DNA of 64,000 nucleotides from Bacteroidaceae bacterium (GCA_024401095.1 JAKSLR010000006.1:31513-95512); one strand, 5' to 3'; numbered from the stretch's first letter, positions 8,326-18,105 are shown. The notes: a model not told the origin generated them from the sequence alone. Made by a program: numbers and translations.

Positions 8326-9345
8326 ATGGGATTCTTTTCATTTACCCAAGAGCTTGCGATGGACTTAGGTACAGCAAATACCATCATTATAAGTGATGGT
8401 AAGATTGTTGTAAATGAGCCATCTGTTGTAGCCTTAGACCGCAATGACAAGATGATTGCTGTGGGTGATAAGGCTAAACTGATGTATGAAAAAACAAACA
8501 AGAATATACGAACCATTCGTCCATTGCGGGATGGTGTGATTGCGGACTTTAATGCTTGCGAGCAGATGATGCGTGGCTTGATCAAGAAGGTGCATACAGG
8601 TACCCGCTTGTTCTCACCTTCTTTGCGTATGGTGATAGGTGTCCCTTCTGGTAGTACAGAAGTTGAACTTCGCGCTGTGCGTGACTCTGCAGAGCATGCT
8701 GGTGGTCGCGATGTATATTTGATTTTTGAACCAATGGCTGCAGCTGTAGGTATTGGTTTAGATGTCATGGCTCCAGAAGGAAACATGATTGTTGATATAG
8801 GCGGTGGTACTACAGAAATTGCCGTTATTTCTTTAGGAGGCATTGTGTCAAATAATTCCATTAAGATTGCAGGAGATGATTTGACCGCCGATATTCAGGA
8901 TTATATGCGTCGTCAGCATAATGTGAAGGTCAGTGAACGAATGGCAGAGCGTATCAAGATTCATGTGGGCTCTGCATTGACTGATTTGGATGAGAATATT
9001 CCTGAGGATTATGTTGTGCATGGGCCAAACTGTATAACAGCTTTGCCTATGGAAATTCCTGTATGCTATCAAGAAATTGCTCATTGCTTAGATAAGTCTA
9101 TTTCTCGTATTGAAGCTGCTGTCTTGAGTGCATTGGAAGAGACTCCACCAGAGCTCTATGCTGATATTGTGAAAAATGGTATTTATCTGACTGGTGGTGG
9201 AGCTTTGTTGCGAGGCTTGGATAAACGTCTTGAGGCTAAGATAAACATTCCATTCCATATTGCAGATGAACCATTGCTTAGTGTTGGTAAGGGAACAGGC
9301 AAGGCTTTGGATAATGTGGAGGCTTATCCATTCTTGATGCGATAA
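8326..9345 (+). CDS. mreB: rod shape-determining protein MreB
   Basis: 339 aa, full length for this bacterial actin. It polymerises under the inner membrane and guides the elongasome during lateral wall synthesis. Phosphate-1 motif DLGTANT is at 13-19, phosphate-2 DIGGGTTE at 157-164, and the adenosine motif LTGGGALLRG lies near the C-terminus. It heads an uninterrupted mreB-mreC-mreD-mrdA-rodA cluster; its stop directly precedes the mreC start. Confidence 0.97.
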   Translation: MGFFSFTQELAMDLGTANTIIISDGKIVVNEPSVVALDRNDKMIAVGDKAKLMYEKTNKNIRTIRPLRDGVIADFNACEQMMRGLIKKVHTGTRLFSPSLRMVIGVPSGSTEVELRAVRDSAEHAGGRDVYLIFEPMAAAVGIGLDVMAPEGNMIVDIGGGTTEIAVISLGGIVSNNSIKIAGDDLTADIQDYMRRQHNVKVSERMAERIKIHVGSALTDLDENIPEDYVVHGPNCITALPMEIPVCYQEIAHCLDKSISRIEAAVLSALEETPPELYADIVKNGIYLTGGGALLRGLDKRLEAKINIPFHIADEPLLSVGKGTGKALDNVEAYPFLMR

Positions 9346-10209
9346 ATGAACAACCTACTTCTTTTTTTACAGAAGTATTATTATTGGTTTGTATTCCTGA
9401 TACTGGAAATAGTAAGTATAGTCTTACTATTCCAGTTTAATAGTTTTCAGGGTAGTGTGTATTTCACCTCGGCCAATGTGATGAGCGGCTACATTTATGA
9501 AGTGCAGTCGCGCATTAGTTCGTATTTTTCTCTCCAGCAAGTTAATGAAGAATTAACAAGCAGAAATGTTCAATTGGCATTAGAAATATCTAATCTAAGG
9601 AAACAATTGGAGGCAGGAGAGGACTCAACTCATAGAGCAGTGAGCGTTTCCAATGTTTTGAATGATTATCCCAATATTTCGGCAACAGTTGTTAATGCAA
9701 CGCTAAATCGTACGAATAATTTCTTAACGATAAATAAGGGTAATGCAGATAATGTCAAGCCTGAAATGGGTGTTATGGGAGGTAATGGCTTAGTGGGAGT
9801 GGTTTTTAAGACTACGGAACATTATGCATTAGTTTTGCCCCTTATCAATACTCGCTCTAATATTAGCTGTAAGATTCGTGGACGTGGGTATTATGGTTAT
9901 TTACGTTGGGATGGAAAAGACAGCCGCTATGCGATGCTGGAGGATGTTCCTAGACATGCTTCGTTTAAAAAGGGAGATTTAGTTGAGACCAGTGGATATT
10001 CAGAGATGTTCCCTGAAGGTATTTTTGTTGGTAAAGTTGAGGCTATATACAATTCTGCAGACGGATTGTCTTTTCAGTTGAAAGTGAGACTCTCTACAGA
10101 TTTTGGCCGTCTTCGAGATGTTCATATTATCCAGCATACACCAGATCTTGAGAGAAGGTTGCTGCAAGATGAGGTTGTAAAATCAGAAGAAAAGGAGGAA
10201 CGCTCATGA
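9346..10209 (+). CDS. mreC: rod shape-determining protein MreC
   Basis: 287 aa bitopic inner-membrane protein. One N-terminal membrane helix (about residues 10-29), a periplasmic coiled coil (about 60-92), then the MreC beta-domains with the typical GVMGGNGLVGVV and GDLVETSGYSEMFPEGI motifs. It couples MreB filaments to PBP2/RodA. It starts immediately after the mreB stop and overlaps mreD by 4 nt, indicating translational coupling. Confidence 0.94.
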   Translation: MNNLLLFLQKYYYWFVFLILEIVSIVLLFQFNSFQGSVYFTSANVMSGYIYEVQSRISSYFSLQQVNEELTSRNVQLALEISNLRKQLEAGEDSTHRAVSVSNVLNDYPNISATVVNATLNRTNNFLTINKGNADNVKPEMGVMGGNGLVGVVFKTTEHYALVLPLINTRSNISCKIRGRGYYGYLRWDGKDSRYAMLEDVPRHASFKKGDLVETSGYSEMFPEGIFVGKVEAIYNSADGLSFQLKVRLSTDFGRLRDVHIIQHTPDLERRLLQDEVVKSEEKEERS

Positions 10210-10709
10210 TTGTATCTTTCTTAAGAAGGTTATTTTTCTTTGCATTACTTCTTCTGGTGCAGGCTTTTATCTTGAACCAAGTGAATATCTTGGGCTATGC
10301 AACTCCAATGTTATTTGTCTTCTTCTTGCTCATGTTTAGTAGAGGATCTTCAAGACTAAGTCTCTTGTTTTGGGGCTTTGTAATGGGCTTTTTGATGGAT
10401 CTTTTTACAAATACTCCGGGGGTCGGTGCTGCTTCTTGTACACTTCTAGGAATGATTCAACCAGTTTTATTGAACTTGTTTGTACCAAGAGAAAGTCCAG
10501 ATGATTTAGAGCCTTCTATTAAGCAGCAAGGGTGGGCAAAGTTTTCTGGTTATTTATTGCTGTCTACCTTTTTGTTTTACATCTCTTATTATCTCCTGCT
10601 AGCTTTTTCTTTGGCTCATCTGGAAGATTTGGTGATTAATGTAGTTGGTGGTACTTTATTTACCTTCGTTTTGATGCTGGGCTTGAATAGCCTCTATATT
10701 CGCTCTTGA
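10206..10709 (+). CDS. mreD: rod shape-determining protein MreD
   Basis: 167 aa, with about five hydrophobic helices and the family's short length. A polytopic inner-membrane member of the elongasome. The ATG overlaps the mreC stop (ATGA), and mrdA follows 7 nt after its stop. Assignment rests on position, size and hydrophobicity, since MreD conserves few residues. Confidence 0.88.
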   Translation: MIVSFLRRLFFFALLLLVQAFILNQVNILGYATPMLFVFFLLMFSRGSSRLSLLFWGFVMGFLMDLFTNTPGVGAASCTLLGMIQPVLLNLFVPRESPDDLEPSIKQQGWAKFSGYLLLSTFLFYISYYLLLAFSLAHLEDLVINVVGGTLFTFVLMLGLNSLYIRS

Positions 10710-10716
10710 TCTCTAT

Positions 10717-12564
10717 ATGAAGGATTACAAATTAGAAAAACGAAAATATGTCATTGCAAGTATGGTGATAGTCATCGTGCTAGCTTATATTGTTCGTTTG
10801 TTTTCCCTTCAAATTACAAGTGAGGAATATAAACAAAGTGCAGACTCTAACGCTTTTTTGAATCAGATACAATATCCTTCACGTGGAGTCATTTATGATC
10901 GTAACAAGGAACTCTTGGTTTATAATCAGCCGGCTTATGATATTATGGTCATCATGCGTGAGATTAAGGATTTGGATACATTGGATCTCTGCAAATCTTT
11001 AAATATAGACAAGAGGCAGTTTATAAAACGAATGTCTGAAATTAAGGATCGAAATATTAATCCGGGTTATTCCAGCTATACGCAGCAGGTTTTTATGAGC
11101 CAACTTTCTATGGAAGAGTTTTCTGCTTTCCAAGAGAAGCAGTTCTTGTATCCTGGCTTTTATGTGCGTAAGCGTTCTATACGTCAGTATGCCACTACAC
11201 ATGGAGCCCATGTTCTCGGTGATGTAGCAGAAGTGTCAAAAGGCGACATAGAAGAAGATGAGTATTATTTGCGAGGCGACTATATAGGAAAACAAGGTGT
11301 AGAACGTTCTTATGAAAAGGAATTGCGGGGAGAAAAAGGTATTCAAGTTTTGTTGAGAGATTCCCGTGGACGTATAAAAGGCCATTATAAGGAAGGTGCT
11401 TTTGATAAAAAACCGGTTCCTGGAAAGAATCTTACCTTAAGTATTGACATGAGGTTGCAAGCGTTAGGCGAACGTTTGATGGAAGGAAAAATTGGAGCAA
11501 TTGTTGCAATAGAACCCAAGACAGGTGAAATTCTTTGTATGGTAAGTGCTCCAGATTATGATCCAAGTCAGATGGTGGGTCATAAACGAAGCAAGAATCA
11601 CCAGTTGCTGAGTCAGGATGAATGGAAGCCTCTGTTGAATCGGGCAATTATGGGACAATATCCTCCAGGTTCTACTTTCAAGACATCCCAGGCTTTAACA
11701 TTTCTTCAGGAAGGAATAATTACTCCGCAGACTGCATATCCATGTTATCATGGTTTCATATATGGCGGTCTTCGTGTGGGTTGCCATGGCCATGCTTCTC
11801 CTTTGTCTTTGGTCCCAGCAATAGCAACGTCTTGTAACGGATATTTCTGTTGGGGGTTATATCATATGTTAGGGGCACGCTCCAAGTATGGTAGTGTACA
11901 GGCAGCAATGACCCGATGGAAGGATTACATGGTTTCAATGGGATTTGGCTATAAACTTGGTATTGATTTGCCTGGTGAGAAGCGTGGAATGATCCCTAAT
12001 GCGCAGTTTTACGATAAGGCATACAAAAGTGACTGGACAGGTCTGACTGTTATTAGTATATCAATAGGTCAGGGTGAGGTTACATTAACTCCTCTACAAA
12101 TAGCTAATTTAGGAGCTACAATTGCAAATCGTGGTTATTATATTACTCCTCATGTTGTGAAACAGGTTGAGGGTCAGCCTTTGGCTGAGGAGTATACGGA
12201 ACATCACAAAACCATGGTTGATCAGCAATACTATGATGTTGTTGTAGAAGGAATGCGACGTGCAGTTTTAGGAGGTACTTGTAAAGCTGCAAATATACCC
12301 GGCTTAGAGATTTGTGGTAAAACAGGAACTGCTCAGAACCGCGGACATGACCATTCTGTTTTTATGGGATTTGCTCCAAAAGATGATCCAAAAATTGCAA
12401 TTGCAGTTTATGTAGAGAATGGCGGATTTGGAGCAACTTATGGTGTGCCTATTGGTAAATTAATGATGGAACAATATATTCATGGAAAGCTGAGTGATGC
12501 CGAAGAGGCTGAAGCTACTCGTTTCCAGAATAAACGTATTCAGTATGGTTCAGGCTCAAGATAA
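10717..12564 (+). CDS. mrdA: penicillin-binding protein 2 (elongation transpeptidase)
   Basis: 615 aa class B PBP that cross-links peptidoglycan during elongation as partner of RodA. An N-terminal membrane anchor spans about residues 12-31, followed by the pedestal domain with RGVIYDRN. Transpeptidase motifs are present: STFK with active Ser319 (319-322), SxN as SCN (372-374), and KTG (535-537). Overlaps rodA at its 3' end. Length is typical. Confidence 0.96.
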   Translation: MKDYKLEKRKYVIASMVIVIVLAYIVRLFSLQITSEEYKQSADSNAFLNQIQYPSRGVIYDRNKELLVYNQPAYDIMVIMREIKDLDTLDLCKSLNIDKRQFIKRMSEIKDRNINPGYSSYTQQVFMSQLSMEEFSAFQEKQFLYPGFYVRKRSIRQYATTHGAHVLGDVAEVSKGDIEEDEYYLRGDYIGKQGVERSYEKELRGEKGIQVLLRDSRGRIKGHYKEGAFDKKPVPGKNLTLSIDMRLQALGERLMEGKIGAIVAIEPKTGEILCMVSAPDYDPSQMVGHKRSKNHQLLSQDEWKPLLNRAIMGQYPPGSTFKTSQALTFLQEGIITPQTAYPCYHGFIYGGLRVGCHGHASPLSLVPAIATSCNGYFCWGLYHMLGARSKYGSVQAAMTRWKDYMVSMGFGYKLGIDLPGEKRGMIPNAQFYDKAYKSDWTGLTVISISIGQGEVTLTPLQIANLGATIANRGYYITPHVVKQVEGQPLAEEYTEHHKTMVDQQYYDVVVEGMRRAVLGGTCKAANIPGLEICGKTGTAQNRGHDHSVFMGFAPKDDPKIAIAVYVENGGFGATYGVPIGKLMMEQYIHGKLSDAEEAEATRFQNKRIQYGSGSR

Positions 12565-14017
12565 CATAAAAAGTATTTGGAAATCTTTAGATTGGTTTAC
12601 CGTTGTATTATTTATAGGATTTCTCGTTTTTGGCTGGTTTAGCGTCTGCGGGGCAAGTTATGACTTTTCCGGCATGGATTTCTTTAGTTTTGAATCACGT
12701 GCAGGAAAACAATTGATTTGGATGGGCCTATCATTAGTTATTGCTTTTGTCTTATTAATGCTTGAAGAACGCATTTATGAGATGTTTGCTCCACCTGTTT
12801 ATGTACTTTTTATAGCATTACTGATCGCAACTATTTTTCTAGCTAATGATGTAAAAGGTTCCAGATCTTGGATTGATTTAGGTGCCGGAATCCGTTTGCA
12901 ACCGGCGGAATTCGCGAAGTTTGCAACAGCACTTTATTTGGCAAAATTCATGAATAAGTTTGGCTATACCATATTAAAGTGGAAAACGTTTTTCCATACG
13001 ATGGGTATAGTACTTCTTCCAATGCTCATTATTATTGCTCAAAAAGAAACCGGTTCTGCTTTGGTTTATTGTGCATTCTTCCTTGTGTTTTACAGAGAGG
13101 GAATGTCTGGATCAATTTTGTTTGCTGGTATATCTGCGGTATTATATTTTGTTATAGGCCTAACTTTCCAAGCAGAATACTTAGGATATACACCAACGTC
13201 AGTTGGTCGTTTTTCTGTTCTTCTCATGGCTATGGTTTTTAGTATAGGTATGGTATGGGTGTATTGTCAGAATTTGAAGGTGTTTTGGAGAATGGCAATA
13301 GGCGGATTAGGACTTGTTTCTGTGGCATTGCTATTCTCTTTTTTCGTTATTCCGTTTGATGTTTCCTATGTGCTGCTAATAGCATTGGTGATATTAATTG
13401 GTTATCTGTGTTATTTAGGATTGACGGAAAGACTATATACCTATTTCTTGATTGCTGGTTTCACTTTTTGTTCTGTTGGTTTCCACTATTCTACAGATTA
13501 TGTTCTAAACAATGTAATGGAACCCCATCAACGAGAACGAATTAATGAGTTATTGGGAATAGAAGAAGATTTGGCAGGTGCTGGCTATAATGTTAATCAA
13601 TCTAAGATTGCTATAGGTTCAGGAGGATTGACGGGAAAAGGTTTTCTTAACGGTACACAGACTAAGTTGAAATATGTCCCAGAGCAAGATACCGATTTTA
13701 TATTCTGTACAGTGGGAGAAGAGCAGGGGTTTGTGGGAGCTGCAGGTGTCTTACTTATGTTTATGACTTTAATTCTACGTCTGATACATTTGGCAGAACG
13801 TCAGCCCACTACATTTGGTAGGGTATATGGCTACTCAGTCTTGAGTATTTTCCTCTTCCATTTATTTATTAATATTGGAATGGTTCTTGGCTTGACTCCA
13901 GTTATTGGTATTCCTTTGCCATTTTTCAGTTACGGAGGTTCTTCCTTATGGGGATTTACTATTCTCTTATTTATTTTCTTGAGAATTGATGCAGAAAGGG
14001 AACGTATGAAGCGTTAG
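12545..14017 (+). CDS. rodA: rod shape-determining peptidoglycan polymerase RodA
   Basis: SEDS-family glycosyltransferase that polymerises lipid II with PBP2. Ten or so membrane helices. The signature region with KIAIGSGGLTGKGF, VPEQDTDFIF and the C-terminal PFFSYGGSS motif is intact. The frame is open from an ATG at 12494, but I prefer the ATG at 12545 (about 490 aa). It puts the first helix about 15 residues from the N-terminus and reduces the overlap with mrdA to 20 nt. The protein has an extended loop around residues 250-320 compared with the shortest homologues. The stop overlaps the gldH stop on the opposite strand. Confidence 0.93.
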   Translation: MVQAQDNIKSIWKSLDWFTVVLFIGFLVFGWFSVCGASYDFSGMDFFSFESRAGKQLIWMGLSLVIAFVLLMLEERIYEMFAPPVYVLFIALLIATIFLANDVKGSRSWIDLGAGIRLQPAEFAKFATALYLAKFMNKFGYTILKWKTFFHTMGIVLLPMLIIIAQKETGSALVYCAFFLVFYREGMSGSILFAGISAVLYFVIGLTFQAEYLGYTPTSVGRFSVLLMAMVFSIGMVWVYCQNLKVFWRMAIGGLGLVSVALLFSFFVIPFDVSYVLLIALVILIGYLCYLGLTERLYTYFLIAGFTFCSVGFHYSTDYVLNNVMEPHQRERINELLGIEEDLAGAGYNVNQSKIAIGSGGLTGKGFLNGTQTKLKYVPEQDTDFIFCTVGEEQGFVGAAGVLLMFMTLILRLIHLAERQPTTFGRVYGYSVLSIFLFHLFINIGMVLGLTPVIGIPLPFFSYGGSSLWGFTILLFIFLRIDAERERMKR

Positions 14018-14472
14018 CGGGTAAGAAGTATACCAACATCGTTGATGCCTGGTAGTGATTCTCTTTTCATGTAAGGGTAGATGTTAATTCTGCCTTTATT
14101 AATTGTTCCTATAATATTAATAGGTATAGAAGATGATGGAGTCAAAAAGACAGAGGAGATATTAGTTGTTTTACTAATGTCTAAATATACTTTGTTTCTA
14201 ATGACTTGTTTTTTATCCCATTGTTGTTCTACAATTAGACAAAGGTTTTTGTAGGGGTAGTTGTTGCGTGTACGGATTTCAACTTTGAGTTTGGGATTCT
14301 TGACATTTGGAAGGGTGTCAATGACAAATGTAATAGTGTCGTACTTCTTCCATTCCCTCTCTTTAATAATATGGTTAGAATGATAGATTGTATTATCCAT
14401 ACAACTGAACAGTAGGAGGGTTGCTCCTACTGTTATTGTGTTGTATATGATATGCAATACTTTATTCAGCAT
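14014..14472 (-). CDS. gldH: gliding motility-type lipoprotein GldH
   Basis: 152 aa. Lipoprotein signal with acceptor Cys24 (LLFSCMDN). The remainder is a single beta-rich domain with the GldH-like ERE-WKKYDTITF start and NNYPYKNL motif. GldH is required for gliding in Flavobacterium, but the family occurs widely in non-gliding Bacteroidales, where its role is unclear. Its start overlaps the ricT 3' end by 11 nt, placing it last in a metF-holB-ricT-gldH unit. Its stop (14014-14016) overlaps the rodA stop (14015-14017) in convergent orientation. Confidence 0.8.
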   Translation of the reverse strand: MLNKVLHIIYNTITVGATLLLFSCMDNTIYHSNHIIKEREWKKYDTITFVIDTLPNVKNPKLKVEIRTRNNYPYKNLCLIVEQQWDKKQVIRNKVYLDISKTTNISSVFLTPSSSIPINIIGTINKGRINIYPYMKRESLPGINDVGILLTR

Positions 14473-15949
14473 TATTTATTTCTTGTGGCTGGTTACCATT
14501 TCCACCTCGATTATTCCTGTGGTGATTATTGCGGTGGCGGTTGTGGCGCTCTTTATTCGGGTTTTCTCTCCTTTCCTCCCTTTCCGAAGTTTCTTGTGGT
14601 TGAGCTTCTTTTGCTGCTAAAGAACGTTCTTGTTTCTTTCCTTGTCTTTCTGGTCGAATTTGCCGTTCTTCTTGTTCAGCATGATTTAAATCTTCTGTTT
14701 TTGGAGCTCTATTTTCACGCTCTCTTTTAGGCCTTTCCTTTCTGTCTGGGCGTTCTTTTGTTTCTTGACGCTCGTTGATTCTTTTTTCGGAAAGTTCAGA
14801 GCCTTCAGGGGAAGCATTACTCTTGATGGAAGCCTCTTTCTGGCTGTTTCTATTTTTGTCCTTATTCTTGTGCTTCTTCTTACTGTTTTTACTTTTGTCA
14901 AATCTGGTTAAGTCATCTTGTTCTGCTAAGTCTAATGGCCTTGCTGGAGCATTGCTCTGTGTGGAATCATCTAGCTTTTCTGGCTTTTCTCCAGCGCGGT
15001 TCATGTTTAATACTTCAAATGCACGTCTGGATGTAATAGTAGTTAGGTTTGCTGCTAGATTTTTATCACTGGAATATGTAACCATGCCATTTAGAATGTC
15101 AGCCTTGAAGAAAAAGAATTCGCCATCCATGGTTTGCAAAGTAATCTCGCGGGATGGCAAACGCTTGTGGGCTTCAACGTAGCAGTCAACTTCATAATTC
15201 ATGCAACATTTTAGTTTCGCGCATTGTCCTGCAAGCTTCTGGGGATTTAAAGAAATGTCTTGGAATCTTGCAGCACTTGTGGATACAGAGGAGAAGCTTT
15301 TCATCCAAGTAGCACAACAGAGTTCACGGCCACAAGGGCCTATACCTCCAATGCGTCCAGCTTCTTGGCGGGCACCAATCTGCTTCATTTCAATTCTTAC
15401 TTTAAAAGCGTCAGCTAACACTTTGATGAGTTGTCTGAAATCGACGCGTCCATCAGCGATGTAATAAAAAATAGCTTTGTTTCCATCACCTTGGTATTCT
15501 ACATCGCCAATTTTCATTTCAAGCCCAAGATCCTTTGCAATCTGACGTGAGCGAATCATTGTGTCATGTTCACGACTTTTGGCCTCTTCATATTTCTCCA
15601 TATCAACAGGCTTCGCGATACGATAGATGCGCTTAATGTCTGCTTCACTGCGGATATTTGCTTTTTTGATTTGTAGTAAGACCAAACGGCCTGTTAAGGT
15701 TACTGTTCCGATATCATGCCCAGGACTAGACTCAACGGCAACGATATCTCCCTTATGCAGGTCTAATCCATTGCTATTGTGATAATATCCTTTGCGGGTA
15801 TTTTTGAATTGGACTTCCACTAAATCCGTCTCTTTGTCATTTCCAGGGACGTCGACTAACCAGTCGTAGGTATTTAGTTTATTATCTTGTCTTCCGCAGC
15901 CTTTGCAAGAAAGGCCTCTTCCGGCACCATTTAGTTTAAAATCTGTCAT
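14462..15949 (-). CDS. ricT: PSP1/RicT-like protein with long basic tail
   Basis: 495 aa. The PSP1 domain covers about residues 45-330 and includes cysteine-rich motifs GIGPCGRELCC and KLKCCMN, which in RicT (YaaT) of Bacillus help bind Fe-S clusters in a complex that matures RNA. An extra N-terminal CKGC (15-18) could add ligands. From about residue 335 to the end the protein is low-complexity and rich in K, R, E, N and Q, finishing in H/R/N repeats. This looks like a disordered RNA-binding tail and makes the protein far longer than the roughly 275-aa Bacillus RicT. Starts 7 nt after the holB stop. Confidence 0.85.
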   Translation of the reverse strand: MTDFKLNGAGRGLSCKGCGRQDNKLNTYDWLVDVPGNDKETDLVEVQFKNTRKGYYHNSNGLDLHKGDIVAVESSPGHDIGTVTLTGRLVLLQIKKANIRSEADIKRIYRIAKPVDMEKYEEAKSREHDTMIRSRQIAKDLGLEMKIGDVEYQGDGNKAIFYYIADGRVDFRQLIKVLADAFKVRIEMKQIGARQEAGRIGGIGPCGRELCCATWMKSFSSVSTSAARFQDISLNPQKLAGQCAKLKCCMNYEVDCYVEAHKRLPSREITLQTMDGEFFFFKADILNGMVTYSSDKNLAANLTTITSRRAFEVLNMNRAGEKPEKLDDSTQSNAPARPLDLAEQDDLTRFDKSKNSKKKHKNKDKNRNSQKEASIKSNASPEGSELSEKRINERQETKERPDRKERPKRERENRAPKTEDLNHAEQEERQIRPERQGKKQERSLAAKEAQPQETSEREERRENPNKERHNRHRNNHHRNNRGGNGNQPQEINNAE

Positions 15950-15955
15950 ATAATA

Positions 15956-17083
15956 TTATTGTATCAACAGGACAATCATTTTTAAGGAAAAATCGAAAAA
16001 TACCATTTTGGCATTTACGTTTTGCTCAATGTGTCGCTGTGCAATTGTTAATTCGTCCATAATTCCTATAACATTTCGCTCGTTAATAAAGCGAGCAAAA
16101 CGTGTAGAAAAGTTCCGCTCTTCTTCTGCCATATAATTTAGATCACTAAATCCGAAATTATAGATGAAGTTTTCACGTATTAATCGTTGGCAATAGAGTA
16201 GGAAATTCTTTTGTTTTTCTCGTCCCCAACTTGCTACTTGCTCACTCCATTGTTTCATCTCTTTTACTTTTCGTTGATAAGAGAGTCGCATGAGGAGTAT
16301 GAACATATCAAGAAACAATGCTCTGTCTTCGTTGAAATGAATTGCTTCAAGTGCATTTAGGTAGCTACCGTTTGCCATATGAGCTATTCTATGGGCATCA
16401 TTACTGTTAATGCCCAACTTGTGTTCTAGCTCATTCTGAATAACAGAAGAATCCAAACGTTTGAATTCTATTTGTTGTGTCCTGCTCTTTATGGTTTGCA
16501 GTAGAAATTCAGGTTGTTCACTAACAAGAAGGAATACTGTTTGGACAGGAGGTTCTTCCAATATTTTCAGTATTTTGTTGCTGCATTCTTCTTGCATTTT
16601 CTCTGGCAACCATATAATCATTACTTTGTAGCCGCCTTGACTGGATTTTAATGCCAGCTTACGGCTGATTTCTTCACTTTCTATAGTGTAGATTGTAGCT
16701 TGCTGGTTCTCTGCTCCAAGTTCATCGAGCCAATGGTTTATGTTGAAATAGGGGTTAGCAGAAACAAATTCTCTCCATGTAGTTATCACGTCATCGCATA
16801 CTGTTTTTCTTGGAGCTTTTGCTTTATTAATCACAGGAAAAACAAAATGTAAATCGGGATGTGAAAGCTTGTTGAACATTTTACAAGACATACAGGTCCC
16901 GCAAGAATCATGTTCATCCTTATTTTGACAGAGCAAATAACGGGCATAGGCAATGGCAACTGGTAGTTTGCCAACACCTTCTGGACCGGTAAAGAGTTGT
17001 GCGTGAGCTACACGTCCCTCTTTGACCTCTTGGATGAGCCTTTTTTTTACGGCTTCTTGACCTATTATGTCTTTGAACAACAT
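15956..17083 (-). CDS. holB: DNA polymerase III subunit delta'
   Basis: 375 aa clamp-loader subunit of the replicative polymerase. The Walker A-like loop is GPEGVGKL (33-40), where Leu replaces the usual Thr/Ser, so nucleotide binding is probably lost as in other delta' subunits. The zinc module Cys52, 61, 64, 67 (CX8CX2CX2C) is present. The SRTQQIEFKRL segment supplies the sensor region. Very close to metF upstream (2 nt) and ricT downstream, so it is co-transcribed. Confidence 0.92.
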   Translation of the reverse strand: MLFKDIIGQEAVKKRLIQEVKEGRVAHAQLFTGPEGVGKLPVAIAYARYLLCQNKDEHDSCGTCMSCKMFNKLSHPDLHFVFPVINKAKAPRKTVCDDVITTWREFVSANPYFNINHWLDELGAENQQATIYTIESEEISRKLALKSSQGGYKVMIIWLPEKMQEECSNKILKILEEPPVQTVFLLVSEQPEFLLQTIKSRTQQIEFKRLDSSVIQNELEHKLGINSNDAHRIAHMANGSYLNALEAIHFNEDRALFLDMFILLMRLSYQRKVKEMKQWSEQVASWGREKQKNFLLYCQRLIRENFIYNFGFSDLNYMAEEERNFSTRFARFINERNVIGIMDELTIAQRHIEQNVNAKMVFFDFSLKMIVLLIQ

Positions 17084-17085
17084 AC

Positions 17086-18036
17086 TTAATAAATCTGTTT
17101 TGCAACTTGATAGATACTATCTACTGCAGATACCGTATAGAAATGTATGCTTGGAATTCCATGGGCCATGAGTTCTCTACATTGGTTAATGCACCATTCT
17201 ATACCTAGATTTTTTGCATCATCATCGGTTTTGCATTTTAGAGCTTCTGCTGCTAATTCTTGGGGCAGGTCGCAATGGAATGTTTTTGGTACAACTGTCA
17301 ATTGCGAAAGCTTTGCAAACGGTTTTATTCCTGGTATAATTGGAATGGTTATTCCTGCTTTTCTTGCTCGGTCTACAAAATCAAAGTACTTTTGGTTGTC
17401 ATAAAAAAGTTGTGTGACAGCGTAATCCGCTCCAGCATCAGCTTTTTTCTTTAGCCAATAAAGATCTTGCTCAGGATTTGGAGCTTCTTCGTGCTTTTCT
17501 GGATAACAGGCTACTCCAAAAGAGAAGTTTCCAGGAACTTTTATGGTTGTTCCATCAATAAACTTTCCGGCGTTAAAATCGTTGACCTGATCAATAAGAT
17601 CTGTTGCATGGCAAAATCCGTTTGGTTCTGGAGTAAATACTCTATCTTCTTTTGCTTTATCTCCTCGTAAAAGAATAAGATCTGTGATTCCTAAAAACTG
17701 TAAGTCTAGTAACGTGTATTCGATGTCTTCTCGAGTGGCACCGCTACAAACTAAATGAGGAACAACCTTAATTCCGTATTTGTTGTGAATAGCAGCAGCC
17801 ACAGCTACAGTTCCGGGTCTTTTTCTGATGCTTTCACGCTCATAAAGACCTGTGCTCTTTTCTCTAAAAATGTACTCGCTGCGATGATTTGTGATGTTGA
17901 TATACTTTGGATCGAATTCCTTCAGCTTATCAATAGTGCGAAACAACGCATCTGTACCGTTGCCTTTCAATGGAGGTAACACCTCAAAAGAAAAGGCAGT
18001 CTTCTCTTCTTGACTTATGATCTCTTTTATGGTCAT
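17086..18036 (-). CDS. metF: 5,10-methylenetetrahydrofolate reductase
   Basis: 316 aa TIM-barrel flavoprotein that reduces methylene-THF to methyl-THF for methionine synthesis. Typical motifs: FSFEVLPP near the N-terminus (the conserved Glu), HLVCSGATREDIE, DLILLRGD and the FGVACYPEKHEEAPN block. First gene of the metF-holB-ricT-gldH unit behind a -7 box. Confidence 0.96.
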   Translation of the reverse strand: MTIKEIISQEEKTAFSFEVLPPLKGNGTDALFRTIDKLKEFDPKYINITNHRSEYIFREKSTGLYERESIRKRPGTVAVAAAIHNKYGIKVVPHLVCSGATREDIEYTLLDLQFLGITDLILLRGDKAKEDRVFTPEPNGFCHATDLIDQVNDFNAGKFIDGTTIKVPGNFSFGVACYPEKHEEAPNPEQDLYWLKKKADAGADYAVTQLFYDNQKYFDFVDRARKAGITIPIIPGIKPFAKLSQLTVVPKTFHCDLPQELAAEALKCKTDDDAKNLGIEWCINQCRELMAHGIPSIHFYTVSAVDSIYQVAKQIY

Positions 18037-18066
18037 ATTCTTTTACGTTTGCCGTCTAAAATTGGG

Positions 18067-18074
18067 CAAATTTA
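18067..18074 (-). promoter_or_regulatory. -7 box of the metF operon
   Basis: TAAATTTG on the minus strand, 30 nt before the metF ATG. Confidence 0.5.
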
Positions 18075-18105
18075 CATAAAAAAGTTGGAATTCTTTGAAT
18101 TATAT

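Noticed and set aside
14452..15182. plus-strand ORFs opposite the ricT tail
   Set aside because: They are leucine/serine/phenylalanine-rich mirror images of the K/R/E-rich tail.
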